Positions 1 to 7,768 of a stretch of DNA of 10,011 nucleotides are shown here, one piece after another (within the stretch, counting starts at the first letter, position 1; each line of letters starts with the position of its first letter). Source of the stretch: Coemansia sp. RSA 922 (taxonomy: Eukaryota; Kickxellomycota; Kickxellomycetes; Kickxellales; Kickxellaceae); the NCBI GenBank assembly GCA_027577415.1, contig JANBQS010000962.1:1-10011 (forward strand). The letters are read 5' to 3'. The notes beneath the pieces were generated by a model. It worked only from the letters and a program-made list of their open reading frames with translations, searched no databases and was not told where the DNA came from. Made by a program: the position numbers and the translations under genes.

Positions 1-180
1 TTTTTTTTTACACTATATCTTCTATTGTCTTTGTGATCTTGATCACAGTAATCGGATTTGACTGCTATCTTCTCATTTCATAAGCGGACAAGGGGGGAGA
101 GTGAGGTTGTCACTTTTTTTTCTTCTTTTATTCTTGCTTTTATTTTATTCACTATATTTTTTTTCTCATTTTTTGAAATC
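1..180 (+). promoter_or_regulatory. PAM17 upstream region and pyrimidine-rich leader
   Basis: This is the stretch before the PAM17 start. It opens with a T run, holds a weak TATATC near 15-20, and from about 108 to 175 is almost entirely T and C. Such pyrimidine-rich tracts are common in fungal promoters and 5' leaders. The PAM17 reading frame stays open leftwards to an in-frame TAA at 49-51, but contains no ATG before 181. The T-rich codons there would encode an artificial Phe/Ile/Leu-rich stretch, so I read this as leader rather than coding sequence. The promoter may extend left of the window. Confidence 0.55.
33..46. repeat. Short inverted repeat GTGATC-tt-GATCAC
   Basis: Two perfect 6-bp inverted arms are separated by two bases, about 135 bp before the PAM17 ATG. 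The symmetry and position would suit a dimeric transcription factor. An inverted repeat of this size can also arise by chance, and I cannot name a factor. Confidence 0.3.
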
Positions 181-750
181 ATGCTCGGATTAACTTCTTT
201 GGGACCTCTGGGTGGTGGTCGCCTACACAAGAGTTTAGCAAAGACCATGTTTACTCGTCGACTACAGACGACGAGTGATACGGCGTTGAATTGGGAAGAA
301 TTTTTTACTCTACGGAAACAACGCCGTCTGTGGGAGCGCCTAGCAGCACTGCCCTGCGCGATGCTAGGACTGGGAGCAGGAGCAGCGGTATTTGCCTCTT
401 TGCCTGTTAACCCCCAACAAACGTTCATGGGATTTGACCCGCTTATCGTGTTTGGCGGGTCTACCCTTTTCTGTGGTGTCTTGGGGTTTGTGGGTGGGCC
501 GTCTGTGGGTCGGATCTGGTACCGTATGGGGAACCGGAAGCTGGCAGCATCACTGGATCTGAAGGAGGTGGAGTTTTTCAAACATGTAAAGAATAATAGG
601 TCTGATCCCGTATTTAGTTCGGCTAGTAACCCGTTGCCGGACTTTTATGGAGAGAAGATAAACTCGTTGAGCGCGTATCGTAAATGGCTGAGAAAACAGA
701 GGGAGCATGAGCGTAAGGGTACTTTTAACTTGGGTAGTAAGAAGAAATAA
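181..750 (+). CDS. PAM17: Pam17, mitochondrial TIM23 import-motor subunit
   Basis: Pam17 is an inner-membrane protein that binds the TIM23 channel and helps organise the Hsp70 (PAM) import motor on the matrix side. The start is the ATG at 181, giving 189 residues, close to the yeast protein (about 197). Residues 1-30 are rich in Arg/Lys/His with few acids, as expected of a matrix-targeting presequence; an in-frame ATG at 247 could give a shorter form. The family motif W-E-E-F-F-T-L-R-K-Q-R-R lies at 38-49. Two membrane segments follow at about 53-74 and 86-107, with FDPLIVFGG and GFVGGPSVG typical of the family. The C-terminal signature DFYGEKI, then YRKWLRKQR, is at 154-174, and the protein ends in a basic tail. 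The frame runs further upstream but only from non-ATG codons. Its TAA lies inside an AATAAA, 6 bp from the opposing NBP35 stop. Confidence 0.93.
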   Translation: MLGLTSLGPLGGGRLHKSLAKTMFTRRLQTTSDTALNWEEFFTLRKQRRLWERLAALPCAMLGLGAGAAVFASLPVNPQQTFMGFDPLIVFGGSTLFCGVLGFVGGPSVGRIWYRMGNRKLAASLDLKEVEFFKHVKNNRSDPVFSSASNPLPDFYGEKINSLSAYRKWLRKQREHERKGTFNLGSKKK

Positions 751-761
751 AACACTTTATT
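746..761. terminator. Bidirectional poly(A) element between PAM17 and NBP35
   Basis: The 16-nt sequence AATAAAACACTTTATT carries a canonical poly(A) hexamer on each strand, separated by 4 nt. The plus-strand hexamer (746-751) contains the PAM17 stop TAA (748-750). The minus-strand hexamer (756-761) contains the NBP35 stop (757-759). Cleavage normally falls 10-30 nt past the hexamer, so each transcript should end inside the coding region of the other gene. The hexamers are seen directly; their use is inferred. Confidence 0.7.
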
Positions 762-1707
762 GGACTAGTTCGGTTATTCGCGTTATTATCTTTAAGAGTG
801 CTTGCGCCGCTGGCGAACTGGGATTAGACTCGATGAATGATGTGCCGAAATCGCACGCTCTGCCTATACTAGGGTCAAGGGGGATTGAGCCGAGTAGTGG
901 GATATCCAGTTCGTCGCATAGTGCTTGTGCGCCGCCAGTGGTCGGATAGAATATGCGCGACTCGTTGTGACAACCAGGACACACAAAGCCACTCATATTT
1001 TCGACTACGCCTAGAATAGGTACTTTGGCTTTGCGACAAAAGTCAATCTCCTTCCGAACATCCTGCAAAGCGACTTCCTGCGGCGTAGTCAATATAATAG
1101 CACCGGTGATACCCGAATCCCGTAGCAGCTGAACTACAGACAAATGTTCGTCGGAGGTGCCGGGCGGCGTATCGAACAAAAGATAATCTGTGGTGGGCGA
1201 CCAGTCAACGTCTTTTAGGAACTGTTTAATAATACCATTCTTCTTTGGACCTCTCCATATAACAGCAGAATCTTCGTCAGGTAGCATAAAACCAATAGAC
1301 ATTACAGCCAAATTATCCTGCACATATACTGGAGACCAACCGTTGGACGACCTGTGGATTTCTTCGCGTTCGCAGCCCATTATCTTTGGCACTGACGGAC
1401 CACAAATATCAATATCCACTACACCCACCTCCCGTTCGTCGTTCGATGCTAGGGCAAAGGCCAATTGCGCTGTGAATGTGCTTTTGCCTACGCCTCCTTT
1501 GCCCGAGAGTATTAGGAGCTTGTGGCGGATCCCTGAGAGTCTTTCGGATACTAGGGCTAGATCTGGGTCTGGTCCTGACGCCTGCGTAGAACATATTTCT
1601 TGGTTTGGACACCCTGCACATCCCGCTGCTTTGCCGGCACCGGCGCTTTCGGGACCTGGGCAATGCTCATTGGCATCAGCTGGTACGTTATCCTTAGAAG
1701 CCGACAT
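757..1707 (-). CDS. NBP35: Nbp35/NUBP1, cytosolic Fe-S cluster scaffold ATPase
   Basis: Nbp35 partners with Cfd1 to assemble [4Fe-4S] clusters in the cytosol and pass them, via the CIA targeting machinery, to cytosolic and nuclear Fe-S proteins. The protein has 316 residues. The N-terminal ferredoxin-like cluster motif C-X13-C-X2-C-X5-C is complete (Cys16, 30, 33, 39) and separates Nbp35 from Cfd1, which lacks it. The Mrp/MinD-type P-loop NTPase follows: deviant Walker [10 protein letters not shown] at 69-77, VDIDICGPS at 97-105, and a switch/Walker B region [11 protein letters not shown] at 178-188. The C-terminal CPGC (Cys243, Cys246) is the CXXC that bridges a cluster between subunits. All key residues are intact and the length is normal. 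The ATG at 1705-1707 matches the family N-terminus. It diverges from the helicase gene across 220 bp and converges tail to tail on PAM17. Confidence 0.98.
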   Translation of the reverse strand: MSASKDNVPADANEHCPGPESAGAGKAAGCAGCPNQEICSTQASGPDPDLALVSERLSGIRHKLLILSGKGGVGKSTFTAQLAFALASNDEREVGVVDIDICGPSVPKIMGCEREEIHRSSNGWSPVYVQDNLAVMSIGFMLPDEDSAVIWRGPKKNGIIKQFLKDVDWSPTTDYLLFDTPPGTSDEHLSVVQLLRDSGITGAIILTTPQEVALQDVRKEIDFCRKAKVPILGVVENMSGFVCPGCHNESRIFYPTTGGAQALCDELDIPLLGSIPLDPSIGRACDFGTSFIESNPSSPAAQALLKIITRITELVQ

Positions 1708-1927
1708 TATGAAAATAAAAATATTATTTTAGAAATGAAGAGAAAGAAGGGAAAAGTGGTAAACTTTTTTTTTTTTGTGGTGATCGTGTGTGCTTACAAA
1801 TGATATTTCTGGAATCATGTGACTAAGCCATTTATCGATTCACTTTGGTTTGTAGAGCGATCAATAAAAGTTTTTGGCAAAGTGAAAGAAATAGAGTTAA
1901 ACATTATTTTACGTATATTTTTTTACC
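1708..1927. promoter_or_regulatory. Divergent promoter of NBP35 and the RNA helicase
   Basis: These 220 bp separate two divergent ATGs and must hold both promoters. A 12-T run (1765-1776) is a likely nucleosome-excluding poly(dA:dT) tract. Other candidates are an E-box-like CATGTGAC near 1817-1824 and ATCGAT within TTATCGATTC near 1832-1841. AATAAAAG about 60 bp before the helicase ATG could act as a weak TATA element. Neither side has a canonical TATA box. Two short upstream ATG frames on the plus strand end before the helicase start and would matter only if transcription began very early. The helicase ATG context, ACCATGG, is excellent. Confidence 0.6.
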
Positions 1928-4900
1928 ATGGGTCCCAAGACAAAAGATAAAGCAAAGGATAAAGCTCCAGACAAACCGGCAGACAAACCAAAGGAAAAGA
2001 CTACAGATAAAAAGGACTTGGGTCTGTTCGGCGGGTGGACAGGCAAAACACCAGTGACGCTTCTCAACGAATACGTTCAGCGACAGCAATCCGAGGGGTG
2101 GCACCGCGCCGACTACAACATCCACGGCACCGCACAACACGGCTATACTTGTGTAATCCGGTTGTCGAAGCAGGATAAAAAGCTCGGTCTTCTTAAAGTA
2201 GAATACCGACCCACACCCACTACCTCCACCGGTCTCCGATTCCCCACCGCCATCGAGGCCCGACACATGGCTGCCACCTATACGCTGTACCAGTTGCGCG
2301 CAAACACTAGTCTACATCGCATGATACCTCCAGTACACCGAACTTATTGGCTCGAATTGGACGAAAACCGAAAGGGCGATCGCGTTTGTGAGGACCCGTT
2401 TGCTGCTAAATTAGCTCGGGATCGGGACCGTGAAGACCGAGAGCGTATACGTATGAAGAGGGAGGAGACTAAGATCAGAGCTAAGGAAACCGGACGTACT
2501 GAAGACTTGCTTTCAACTGGGCTACGCAAAAGATGGGACGATCTGGCCCAAGTCCATATGAGTGAGGAACAACGCAGTAATGCTGAGAGTGTCGTACGGC
2601 TATGGACTGCTACTTGGGGACTCAAGACCGAAGGTAACGCGGTGCTGACAGGGTTTCGACCACAGCATATTGAGGAGGCTTTGGCGGCTTGTGGAGGCGA
2701 CCAGGCGAGGGCCTTCGAGTGGCTTTGTGTTCATGTACCCGAGGACGATCTGCCCGAACACGTTATGCGTCGCGGTTACCAGGCTTCAATGGTTACTGGA
2801 TCTAATGCCTCTGGTTCCGAGTTGGCATTGCAATTGGCGGCTAAACGACTGGCGCGGTCTGGATTCGCCCTATCTATGTGTCGAGCGGCATTGGAAGAAG
2901 CCAATAGCGAAGATCTGACAAGAGCCGAGTCTAGGGCAGCTGAGATCCTCGTCAGCAGATTGTGCAATCGCCCTGTACCCGAACTCGTAACTGGGGACAA
3001 TTCGGTGGATGATGAAATAGACGCCTTGGATTCTATCTACGCGGGTGAAAACCGAATCACTCGTCCGTCTCTGTTCCAGATCACTGTCGCCATACGACCC
3101 AATGACCAGGTACTCTGTCCGAGTGATGCATGTCTGGAGTTCTGGATCCCCATCGACTCGTCCTACCCGGACTCACGCCCACCTTCAGTCACCCTGTCTA
3201 GCGACCTTTTGCCGGCGTACTTGAAACTGCATATAACCAAAATGATCGATCAGCGATTGGCTCGTGACGGTATGCCGGTACTCTTCGATGTAGTGAGTAT
3301 TGCCGACGACAACATCGAACAATGGTTGAGCAGTCCGCCGCCCCTCGCCGATCTCATGCGCGGAATTGCACTGGAGTCTGTTCCTCAGAAACGGTCTGTG
3401 AGCAAACACAATAGGCGCGAGCACGGTCCCAGTGACTGGAATCGGACCGTGGACTCGTTTACGCGGACAGTGGGTACTAGTGCATATCGGCTAATGCAAA
3501 AGACTCGCGCGTTGTTGCCTGCTGCCACTGTCGCCAACACGCTAGTCGAGTTGATTGGTGCGCATCGGTGTGTGGTTGTGTCGGGTGCGACTGGGTGTGG
3601 AAAGACTACGCAGGTACCGCAGTTTATTCTAGATCACGGTATACAGACCAACTCCCCGACTAACATTATCTGTACGCAGCCGAGACGTATCAGCGCAGTG
3701 GGTGTGGCGGGGCGTGTCGCTGAAGAACGCGTCTCCGTATTGGGCGATACTATCGGGTATGCTGTACGTGGAGAATCTAAGAAATCCAACGATACCCGAC
3801 TACTATTCTGTACTACCGGAGTACTCTTACGTATGATCGGTACTGATCCCTCGCTTACCCATGTAACCCATGTTGTTTGTGATGAGGTCCATGAGAGATC
3901 GGTCGACTCTGATCTGCTCCTCGTACTCTTATTGCAGAGTATGAGGCTTAATCCCCGATTGCACGTGGTACTGATGAGTGCTACGGCGCAGAGCGATCTG
4001 TTTGCCGAGTATTTCGGTCACAACTCGCCGGTCGTTGATATTCCGGGTCGTACGTTCCCTGTAGACGACGTTTACATCGAGGACTTTGTCTCTGCGAAGA
4101 GTGAGGCAGAATTAGTACCCGTATTTGGCAGCGGGTGGGCTGACTCGGCTAGGCGCAGATGGGACTCTGTTACAGACAAGGACGATTCGGGTGACTGGAT
4201 TGCTCGCGCGCAAAGTTTAATGTCTACCACTCAAGGTGACCGCGTCTGGGCATCAGCACTAGTGTCTTGGGAGGACCGGTACGCATCGCCATCCAACATA
4301 GACTATGCATTGGCCACTTTGATAGTCCGCCATATCCACATGACGTCGGACCACGGTCTCGCCATCCTAGTGTTTATGCCAGGCGTAGCCGAGATCCAAT
4401 CAACGATCGCCGCACTCAAGGCTATCGACGGCCTATCGGTCCTGCCACTGCACTCTGGATTATCTGCTGCTGAGCAGCGGCGAGTATTTGCGAAATCGCC
4501 GAGTGGTCGCAAAGTAATCGTGGCTACGAATATCGCCGAGACTAGTATAACCATCGACGATATTGGGTTTGTCATCGACTCTGGTCGCGTCCGCGAGCTG
4601 CGCCATGACCATGGCACTCGCGTCGCCAAATTGACCACCGTCTTGTGCTCGCAGGCTGCTGCCGCTCAGCGCCGTGGCCGCGCCGGTCGGACTCGGCCTG
4701 GTGTTTGCTATCGTATGTATACACGTCGTATTCACGGTACTATGCCTATGTATGGTGATCCGGAGATTTTGAGGTCGCCGCTGGAGCAAGTATGTCTGCG
4801 CGTCAAGGCACTGGGGCACCAGGATCCGCGTACAATCCTAGCGTCTGCTTTGGATCCGCCGCCGCTGTCGGCTGTCTCTGCTGCTGAGCACTTGTTGGTG

Positions 4901-5887
4901 GCGGTGGGCGCTACTGTGGAGGAGTTTGGGGCGCTGACGGCACTTGGTAAATTCATTGCTGATATTCCTGTCGACCTGAGGCTAGCCAAGATCCTTGTCT
5001 ACGGAGCGCTGATGGGTGTCTTGGACGATGCACTAAAGATTGTCGCACTGATGGCCCTTGACAAACCATTGTTCCACGATAAGCTAGCTAGGAAAAAGTT
5101 TGCTAACGACTCGCTACAATCCGGGCTTAGCGATTGGCTAGCTGATTTGGCGGCCTTTAACCAACTAGACTCTGGCGGTAAGGCTTATGACTTGGGGTGT
5201 TCGCCTACGGCTATTCGCGATGTCAGGGGTACTGTCAGACAGCTGCGCGATTCGTTGCGGCATACGGGGCTTGTAGAGCAGTCGTCAAAAGCCAGTCCTA
5301 TGGTACTCAAGGCACTGATATGTGCGGGGCTTAGTCCGAATATCGTGCGTGTGAGAATGCCACAGCAAAAATTCACTGAGGTCATCGGCGGCACTATATC
5401 CAAAGACCACGAAGCGCGGCAAGTCTCGTTCTACGCACCAGACATAATGTCACTCCCAGGCAGTGGGCCTCTCTGGCAGTCGCATGATTATCGCACGGAC
5501 CGTCGTGTGTTTATTCATCCGCAGTCGACGCTTTTCTCTGCTACAAAGTACCAGGCCACGCCATTCATCGTATACTTTGCACAAAGCACGTCGTCTCTGA
5601 ATCCGCGTACGTATCTGAGAGATGCTACGGTTCCGGGTCTCTATGCTTTATTGATGTTTGGGCCGGCGCCGCTTATCATCGACCATGAGAATAAGGTCCT
5701 GTGTATTGGGTCGTCTGGCGCACTGGCTGTGCGTGCGTGGCCGCGTATCGCAGTATTGGTTAACCAGCTCCGTATACTTTTGGACGAGCTTTTGCGTAGA
5801 AAACTAGAGGCGCCTGAATCTGTCGCTCTGGCTGATCACCCTGTAGTTACAACAGTATTGCAACTATTAGAAACAGACGGACAATAA
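1928..5887 (+). CDS. DEAH/RHA-family RNA helicase, Ucp12/YLR419W (DHX29/DHX57-like)
   Basis: This is a large ATP-dependent RNA helicase of 1319 residues. It starts with a Lys/Asp-rich tail (4-29), then a region at about 40-142 like the N-terminal RNA-binding part of DHX29/DHX57 (LLNEY, EARHMAATYTLYQL). A charged helical segment spans about 157-190. UBA-like segments lie at about 243-272 (ending EWLCVHVPEDDLP) and 303-346, and an RWD domain at about 360-470 (DEIDALDSIYAG). The helicase core is complete: motif I GATGCGKTT (553-561), Ia TQPRR (583-587), II DEVH (652-655), III SAT (684-686), IV LVFMPG (814-819), V TNIAETSIT (867-875), VI QRRGRAGR (914-921). HA2 and OB-fold regions follow from about 940 to 1285. 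DEVH in place of DEAH occurs in this subfamily. UBA-RWD-helicase order is the layout of S. pombe Ucp12 and yeast YLR419W; DHX29 acts in translation initiation, but the fungal role is less certain. There are no introns or breaks. Confidence 0.95.
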   Translation: MGPKTKDKAKDKAPDKPADKPKEKTTDKKDLGLFGGWTGKTPVTLLNEYVQRQQSEGWHRADYNIHGTAQHGYTCVIRLSKQDKKLGLLKVEYRPTPTTSTGLRFPTAIEARHMAATYTLYQLRANTSLHRMIPPVHRTYWLELDENRKGDRVCEDPFAAKLARDRDREDRERIRMKREETKIRAKETGRTEDLLSTGLRKRWDDLAQVHMSEEQRSNAESVVRLWTATWGLKTEGNAVLTGFRPQHIEEALAACGGDQARAFEWLCVHVPEDDLPEHVMRRGYQASMVTGSNASGSELALQLAAKRLARSGFALSMCRAALEEANSEDLTRAESRAAEILVSRLCNRPVPELVTGDNSVDDEIDALDSIYAGENRITRPSLFQITVAIRPNDQVLCPSDACLEFWIPIDSSYPDSRPPSVTLSSDLLPAYLKLHITKMIDQRLARDGMPVLFDVVSIADDNIEQWLSSPPPLADLMRGIALESVPQKRSVSKHNRREHGPSDWNRTVDSFTRTVGTSAYRLMQKTRALLPAATVANTLVELIGAHRCVVVSGATGCGKTTQVPQFILDHGIQTNSPTNIICTQPRRISAVGVAGRVAEERVSVLGDTIGYAVRGESKKSNDTRLLFCTTGVLLRMIGTDPSLTHVTHVVCDEVHERSVDSDLLLVLLLQSMRLNPRLHVVLMSATAQSDLFAEYFGHNSPVVDIPGRTFPVDDVYIEDFVSAKSEAELVPVFGSGWADSARRRWDSVTDKDDSGDWIARAQSLMSTTQGDRVWASALVSWEDRYASPSNIDYALATLIVRHIHMTSDHGLAILVFMPGVAEIQSTIAALKAIDGLSVLPLHSGLSAAEQRRVFAKSPSGRKVIVATNIAETSITIDDIGFVIDSGRVRELRHDHGTRVAKLTTVLCSQAAAAQRRGRAGRTRPGVCYRMYTRRIHGTMPMYGDPEILRSPLEQVCLRVKALGHQDPRTILASALDPPPLSAVSAAEHLLVAVGATVEEFGALTALGKFIADIPVDLRLAKILVYGALMGVLDDALKIVALMALDKPLFHDKLARKKFANDSLQSGLSDWLADLAAFNQLDSGGKAYDLGCSPTAIRDVRGTVRQLRDSLRHTGLVEQSSKASPMVLKALICAGLSPNIVRVRMPQQKFTEVIGGTISKDHEARQVSFYAPDIMSLPGSGPLWQSHDYRTDRRVFIHPQSTLFSATKYQATPFIVYFAQSTSSLNPRTYLRDATVPGLYALLMFGPAPLIIDHENKVLCIGSSGALAVRAWPRIAVLVNQLRILLDELLRRKLEAPESVALADHPVVTTVLQLLETDGQ

Positions 5888-5898
5888 ATATATTTATA
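5883..5898. terminator. Bidirectional poly(A) element between helicase and transporter
   Basis: The 16-nt sequence AATAAATATATTTATA has AATAAA on the plus strand (5883-5888) enclosing the helicase stop TAA (5885-5887). On the minus strand it has the variant hexamer TATAAA (5893-5898) enclosing the transporter stop (5894-5896). The 12 bp from stop to stop, TAAATATATTTA, are a perfect palindrome. The spacing is the same as at 746-761. Hexamer use and overlapping mRNA ends are inferred. Confidence 0.65.
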
Positions 5899-7261
5899 CT
5901 TTTTCTCTATCATCGTAATCATCAGTTTGTACTTTGGTCTCTTCGGAGTGATCCTTGAGCGTATATACGACGTAGAACATTGGGAACATGGAGATTCCCA
6001 ATAGTACCCAATTACCAATAAGCTGGTTCATATATGAAACGCTCTTGGCATCCAATTGCCATGCTACGGTGGCGCCCAACGACTGGATACCCTTGTAGAA
6101 GCCCGCGTACCTAGACAGCTTTTGTCCATCGTTGGTCAGTGAGCCAATAACCCAGTATGCCAAATTCTGGTATAATGCGTCACCAACACCGTGCAAAGTA
6201 TAGAGGATGATCGGACCCGCCGCACGCTTGCTCTCTAGGAAATCGATCAGACCACCAGGATAATCAGTAGGTATGCCGCCGGGTAGCGGACCGTGAGTGT
6301 ACTTTTGTTGTAGCTTGAGAGTGCCACCCCACACGACGTTGAAGAAGACGGCGACAATACCCAATGCGATAATACCGCGAGTCTTTCTTGTCATACGCTG
6401 GTTATCGAGTAAAAAGGAAAGTGCGTATGCGCCGATCATCTGAGCACCCCAGTAAAAAATGTTGTTGAAGCCGCGTGTCCGAATATTGAAAATAGATCCG
6501 TTGATAGGTCCGAACTGATACGAGTAGAAAAAGTTTGACGCAAAACACATCGGCAACAACGCGAGCATCATTGGGTTCATGAAGAGCTTGAGTATCTCCA
6601 CCGCTTCGATTCTAACACTAGTGTATTTCACCAGAACCACCGACGACCCGTCCTCACGCACTACTTTTGACGGTGGTGCCAAAGCCAGACCCAAAGCTGC
6701 GCCGATACACTCGAGAATGACAAACGCAATGTATACACCGTCCGACAACGAGTCCTTGGTACTATTGTAGTTGATAGCGAACGGCAAGATGCCGCCGAGC
6801 ATGCCGCCCATATTGAAGATAATCCAAAACACTGCGATATACCGGCCCTTCTCCTCCTCCCTTGGATACGACACCATGATCATGCCCTGGGCAGCCCACA
6901 GAATACCAGCGCCGATACCGAGAATAGCGCCAGCCGCAATGGTGAAGGCTCCGTTGCCAGTGTGGTTGAGGTAGATATAGGAGGATGAGTATAGTGCGTA
7001 GGTGAGTCCTGAGCCAAAGATCGTCCAGCGCACGCCGCAGAGATTGACTATGGCGCCGCCCAGTACGCCGAATATAATGAATGTGCAGTATAGCGCTGTG
7101 TTGGCATTGTTGCCTGTTGTCCGATCTACTTGGCCACCGCCGCCCATGCCGTTCAAAGCGTTGAACATGCCTGGACACAAAAAGCAGACGAATCCAACGA
7201 GTACGACCTGCGTCATTGGACTAAAGTAGCTTGCGCCACGGAACTTGTCGAGTAATCCCAT
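5894..7261 (-). CDS. UNC93-like (DUF895) major facilitator membrane protein
   Basis: This is a polytopic membrane protein of 455 residues in the fungal UNC93-like branch of the major facilitator superfamily. About 11-12 hydrophobic spans are visible, near residues 15-35, 55-75, 80-98, 105-130, 140-162, 173-195, 228-247, 265-285, 295-312, 348-373, 388-404 and 413-433. Family hallmarks are CPGMFNALNGMGGGGQ (29-44), NNANTALY (51-58), WAAQGMIMVSYPREEEKGRY (122-141) and the WIIFNMGG segment (146-153). The C-terminal tail is acidic and hydrophilic (436-455), probably cytosolic. There is no cleavable signal peptide; the first span acts as anchor. The substrate is unknown for this group: animal UNC93 proteins regulate ion channels or traffic Toll-like receptors, while fungal members are presumed transporters. 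The ATG at 7259-7261 gives the usual short hydrophilic start MGLLDKFRGA. It is tail to tail with the helicase gene. Confidence 0.93.
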   Translation of the reverse strand: MGLLDKFRGASYFSPMTQVVLVGFVCFLCPGMFNALNGMGGGGQVDRTTGNNANTALYCTFIIFGVLGGAIVNLCGVRWTIFGSGLTYALYSSSYIYLNHTGNGAFTIAAGAILGIGAGILWAAQGMIMVSYPREEEKGRYIAVFWIIFNMGGMLGGILPFAINYNSTKDSLSDGVYIAFVILECIGAALGLALAPPSKVVREDGSSVVLVKYTSVRIEAVEILKLFMNPMMLALLPMCFASNFFYSYQFGPINGSIFNIRTRGFNNIFYWGAQMIGAYALSFLLDNQRMTRKTRGIIALGIVAVFFNVVWGGTLKLQQKYTHGPLPGGIPTDYPGGLIDFLESKRAAGPIILYTLHGVGDALYQNLAYWVIGSLTNDGQKLSRYAGFYKGIQSLGATVAWQLDAKSVSYMNQLIGNWVLLGISMFPMFYVVYTLKDHSEETKVQTDDYDDREKV

Positions 7262-7321
7262 GCTTGTAAAAAATAAAATAAAGAATAAATGAGTATGTGA
7301 AGATTATGTTTTTTATGTGGA

Positions 7322-7329
7322 GAATGAGG
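7322..7329 (-). promoter_or_regulatory. Predicted initiator CCTCATTC of the transporter gene
   Basis: On the minus strand CCTCATTC continues as TCATTCT, which fits the initiator consensus YYANWYY. Its A (7325) is 30 nt past the first base of the TATA box. If used, the 5' leader would be about 64 nt. The same octamer sits at the same place in the Myb promoter. Confidence 0.45.
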
Positions 7330-7346
7330 AAGAGGGAGGAGAGGCC

Positions 7347-7356
7347 CTTTTTATAT
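7347..7356 (-). promoter_or_regulatory. TATA box of the UNC93-like gene
   Basis: The minus strand reads TATAAAAAGG, a near-ideal TATA box, about 85 bp before the transporter ATG. A purine-rich plus strand (pyrimidine-rich on the coding strand) lies between it and the ATG. Confidence 0.6.
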
Positions 7357-7633
7357 CCCAGACTAACGTAGTATTTGACCTTGTGCCTCCGGGTTACAAA
7401 AGGAAAAAAAAAAGATAACGGAACACACATCAGATCCAATCATATAGCTTTAATTTTTTTCTTCCGCTTTTTCCGTGTACAGTCTTTATCACGAGCCTTG
7501 ACTGTTTTTTTTTGTTGCGCAGACCAGTAAAGAGGGATTGTCCATAAAAAAGCGTGCTCTCACGTTCCCTCAAAAGGAAATAAACGGCCCGCGCTTTTTA
7601 CCATGGTTAATCCCGCGTGAATACATTCAGTTC

Positions 7634-7662
7634 TTATCAAAAGTGTAAGATTATCAAGAGTG
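7634..7662. repeat. Direct repeat with paired GATA-type sites
   Basis: TTATCAAAAGTG (7634-7645) and TTATCAAGAGTG (7651-7662) match in 11 of 12 bases and begin 17 bp apart. Each contains TTATCA, the complement of TGATAA. Closely spaced TGATAA pairs are the classic target of fungal GATA factors for nitrogen use (AreA/Nit2/Gln3) and resemble the sites of iron regulators (Fep1/Urbs1). The pair lies about 375 bp before the transporter ATG and beyond the Myb gene's 3' end, so the transporter is the likely target. Binding is inferred. Confidence 0.45.
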
Positions 7663-7762
7663 AAAAAATAATGTTCCGCAATTTATGTTATCGACACTTC
7701 TTCGCTACTTTATTCGGACACTTTGCACATGATAAATTTTTTTTTGTCCGCTACTGTAATCT

Positions 7763-7768
7763 TTTATT
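7763..7768 (-). terminator. Poly(A) signal of the Myb-like gene
   Basis: On the minus strand an AATAAA lies about 15 nt after the TAA at 7783-7785. It is the only canonical hexamer close to this stop and implies a 3' untranslated region of about 30-50 nt. Confidence 0.6.

Noticed and set aside
58..180. In-frame N-terminal extension of Pam17
   Set aside because: The extension begins at TTG, not ATG, and encodes a Phe/Ile/Leu-rich stretch produced by a T-rich leader. The ATG at 181 gives a normal-length protein with a proper presequence.
78..581. 167-codon open frame antisense to PAM17
   Set aside because: It overlaps a conserved gene, has no recognisable domain, and its composition is that of a shadow frame.
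652..655. DEVH instead of DEAH in the helicase (residue numbers 652-655, bases about 3881-3892) as a possible novelty
   Set aside because: Substitution of the third residue is usual among DHX29/DHX57-type helicases, and all other motifs are intact.
1190..1732. 180-codon open frame antisense to NBP35
   Set aside because: It is the mirror of a strongly conserved coding region, has no motifs, and runs into the NBP35 promoter.
6762..7178. 138-codon minus-strand frame inside the transporter gene
   Set aside because: It is an alternative frame on the same strand as a conserved membrane protein. It is rich in Arg, His and Ser with no domain, as expected of a frame shadow.
7221..7439. 72-codon frame upstream of and overlapping the transporter start
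   Set aside because: It starts at TTG and spans the TATA box and leader. Its Phe/Ile/Tyr-rich content comes from AT-rich DNA.
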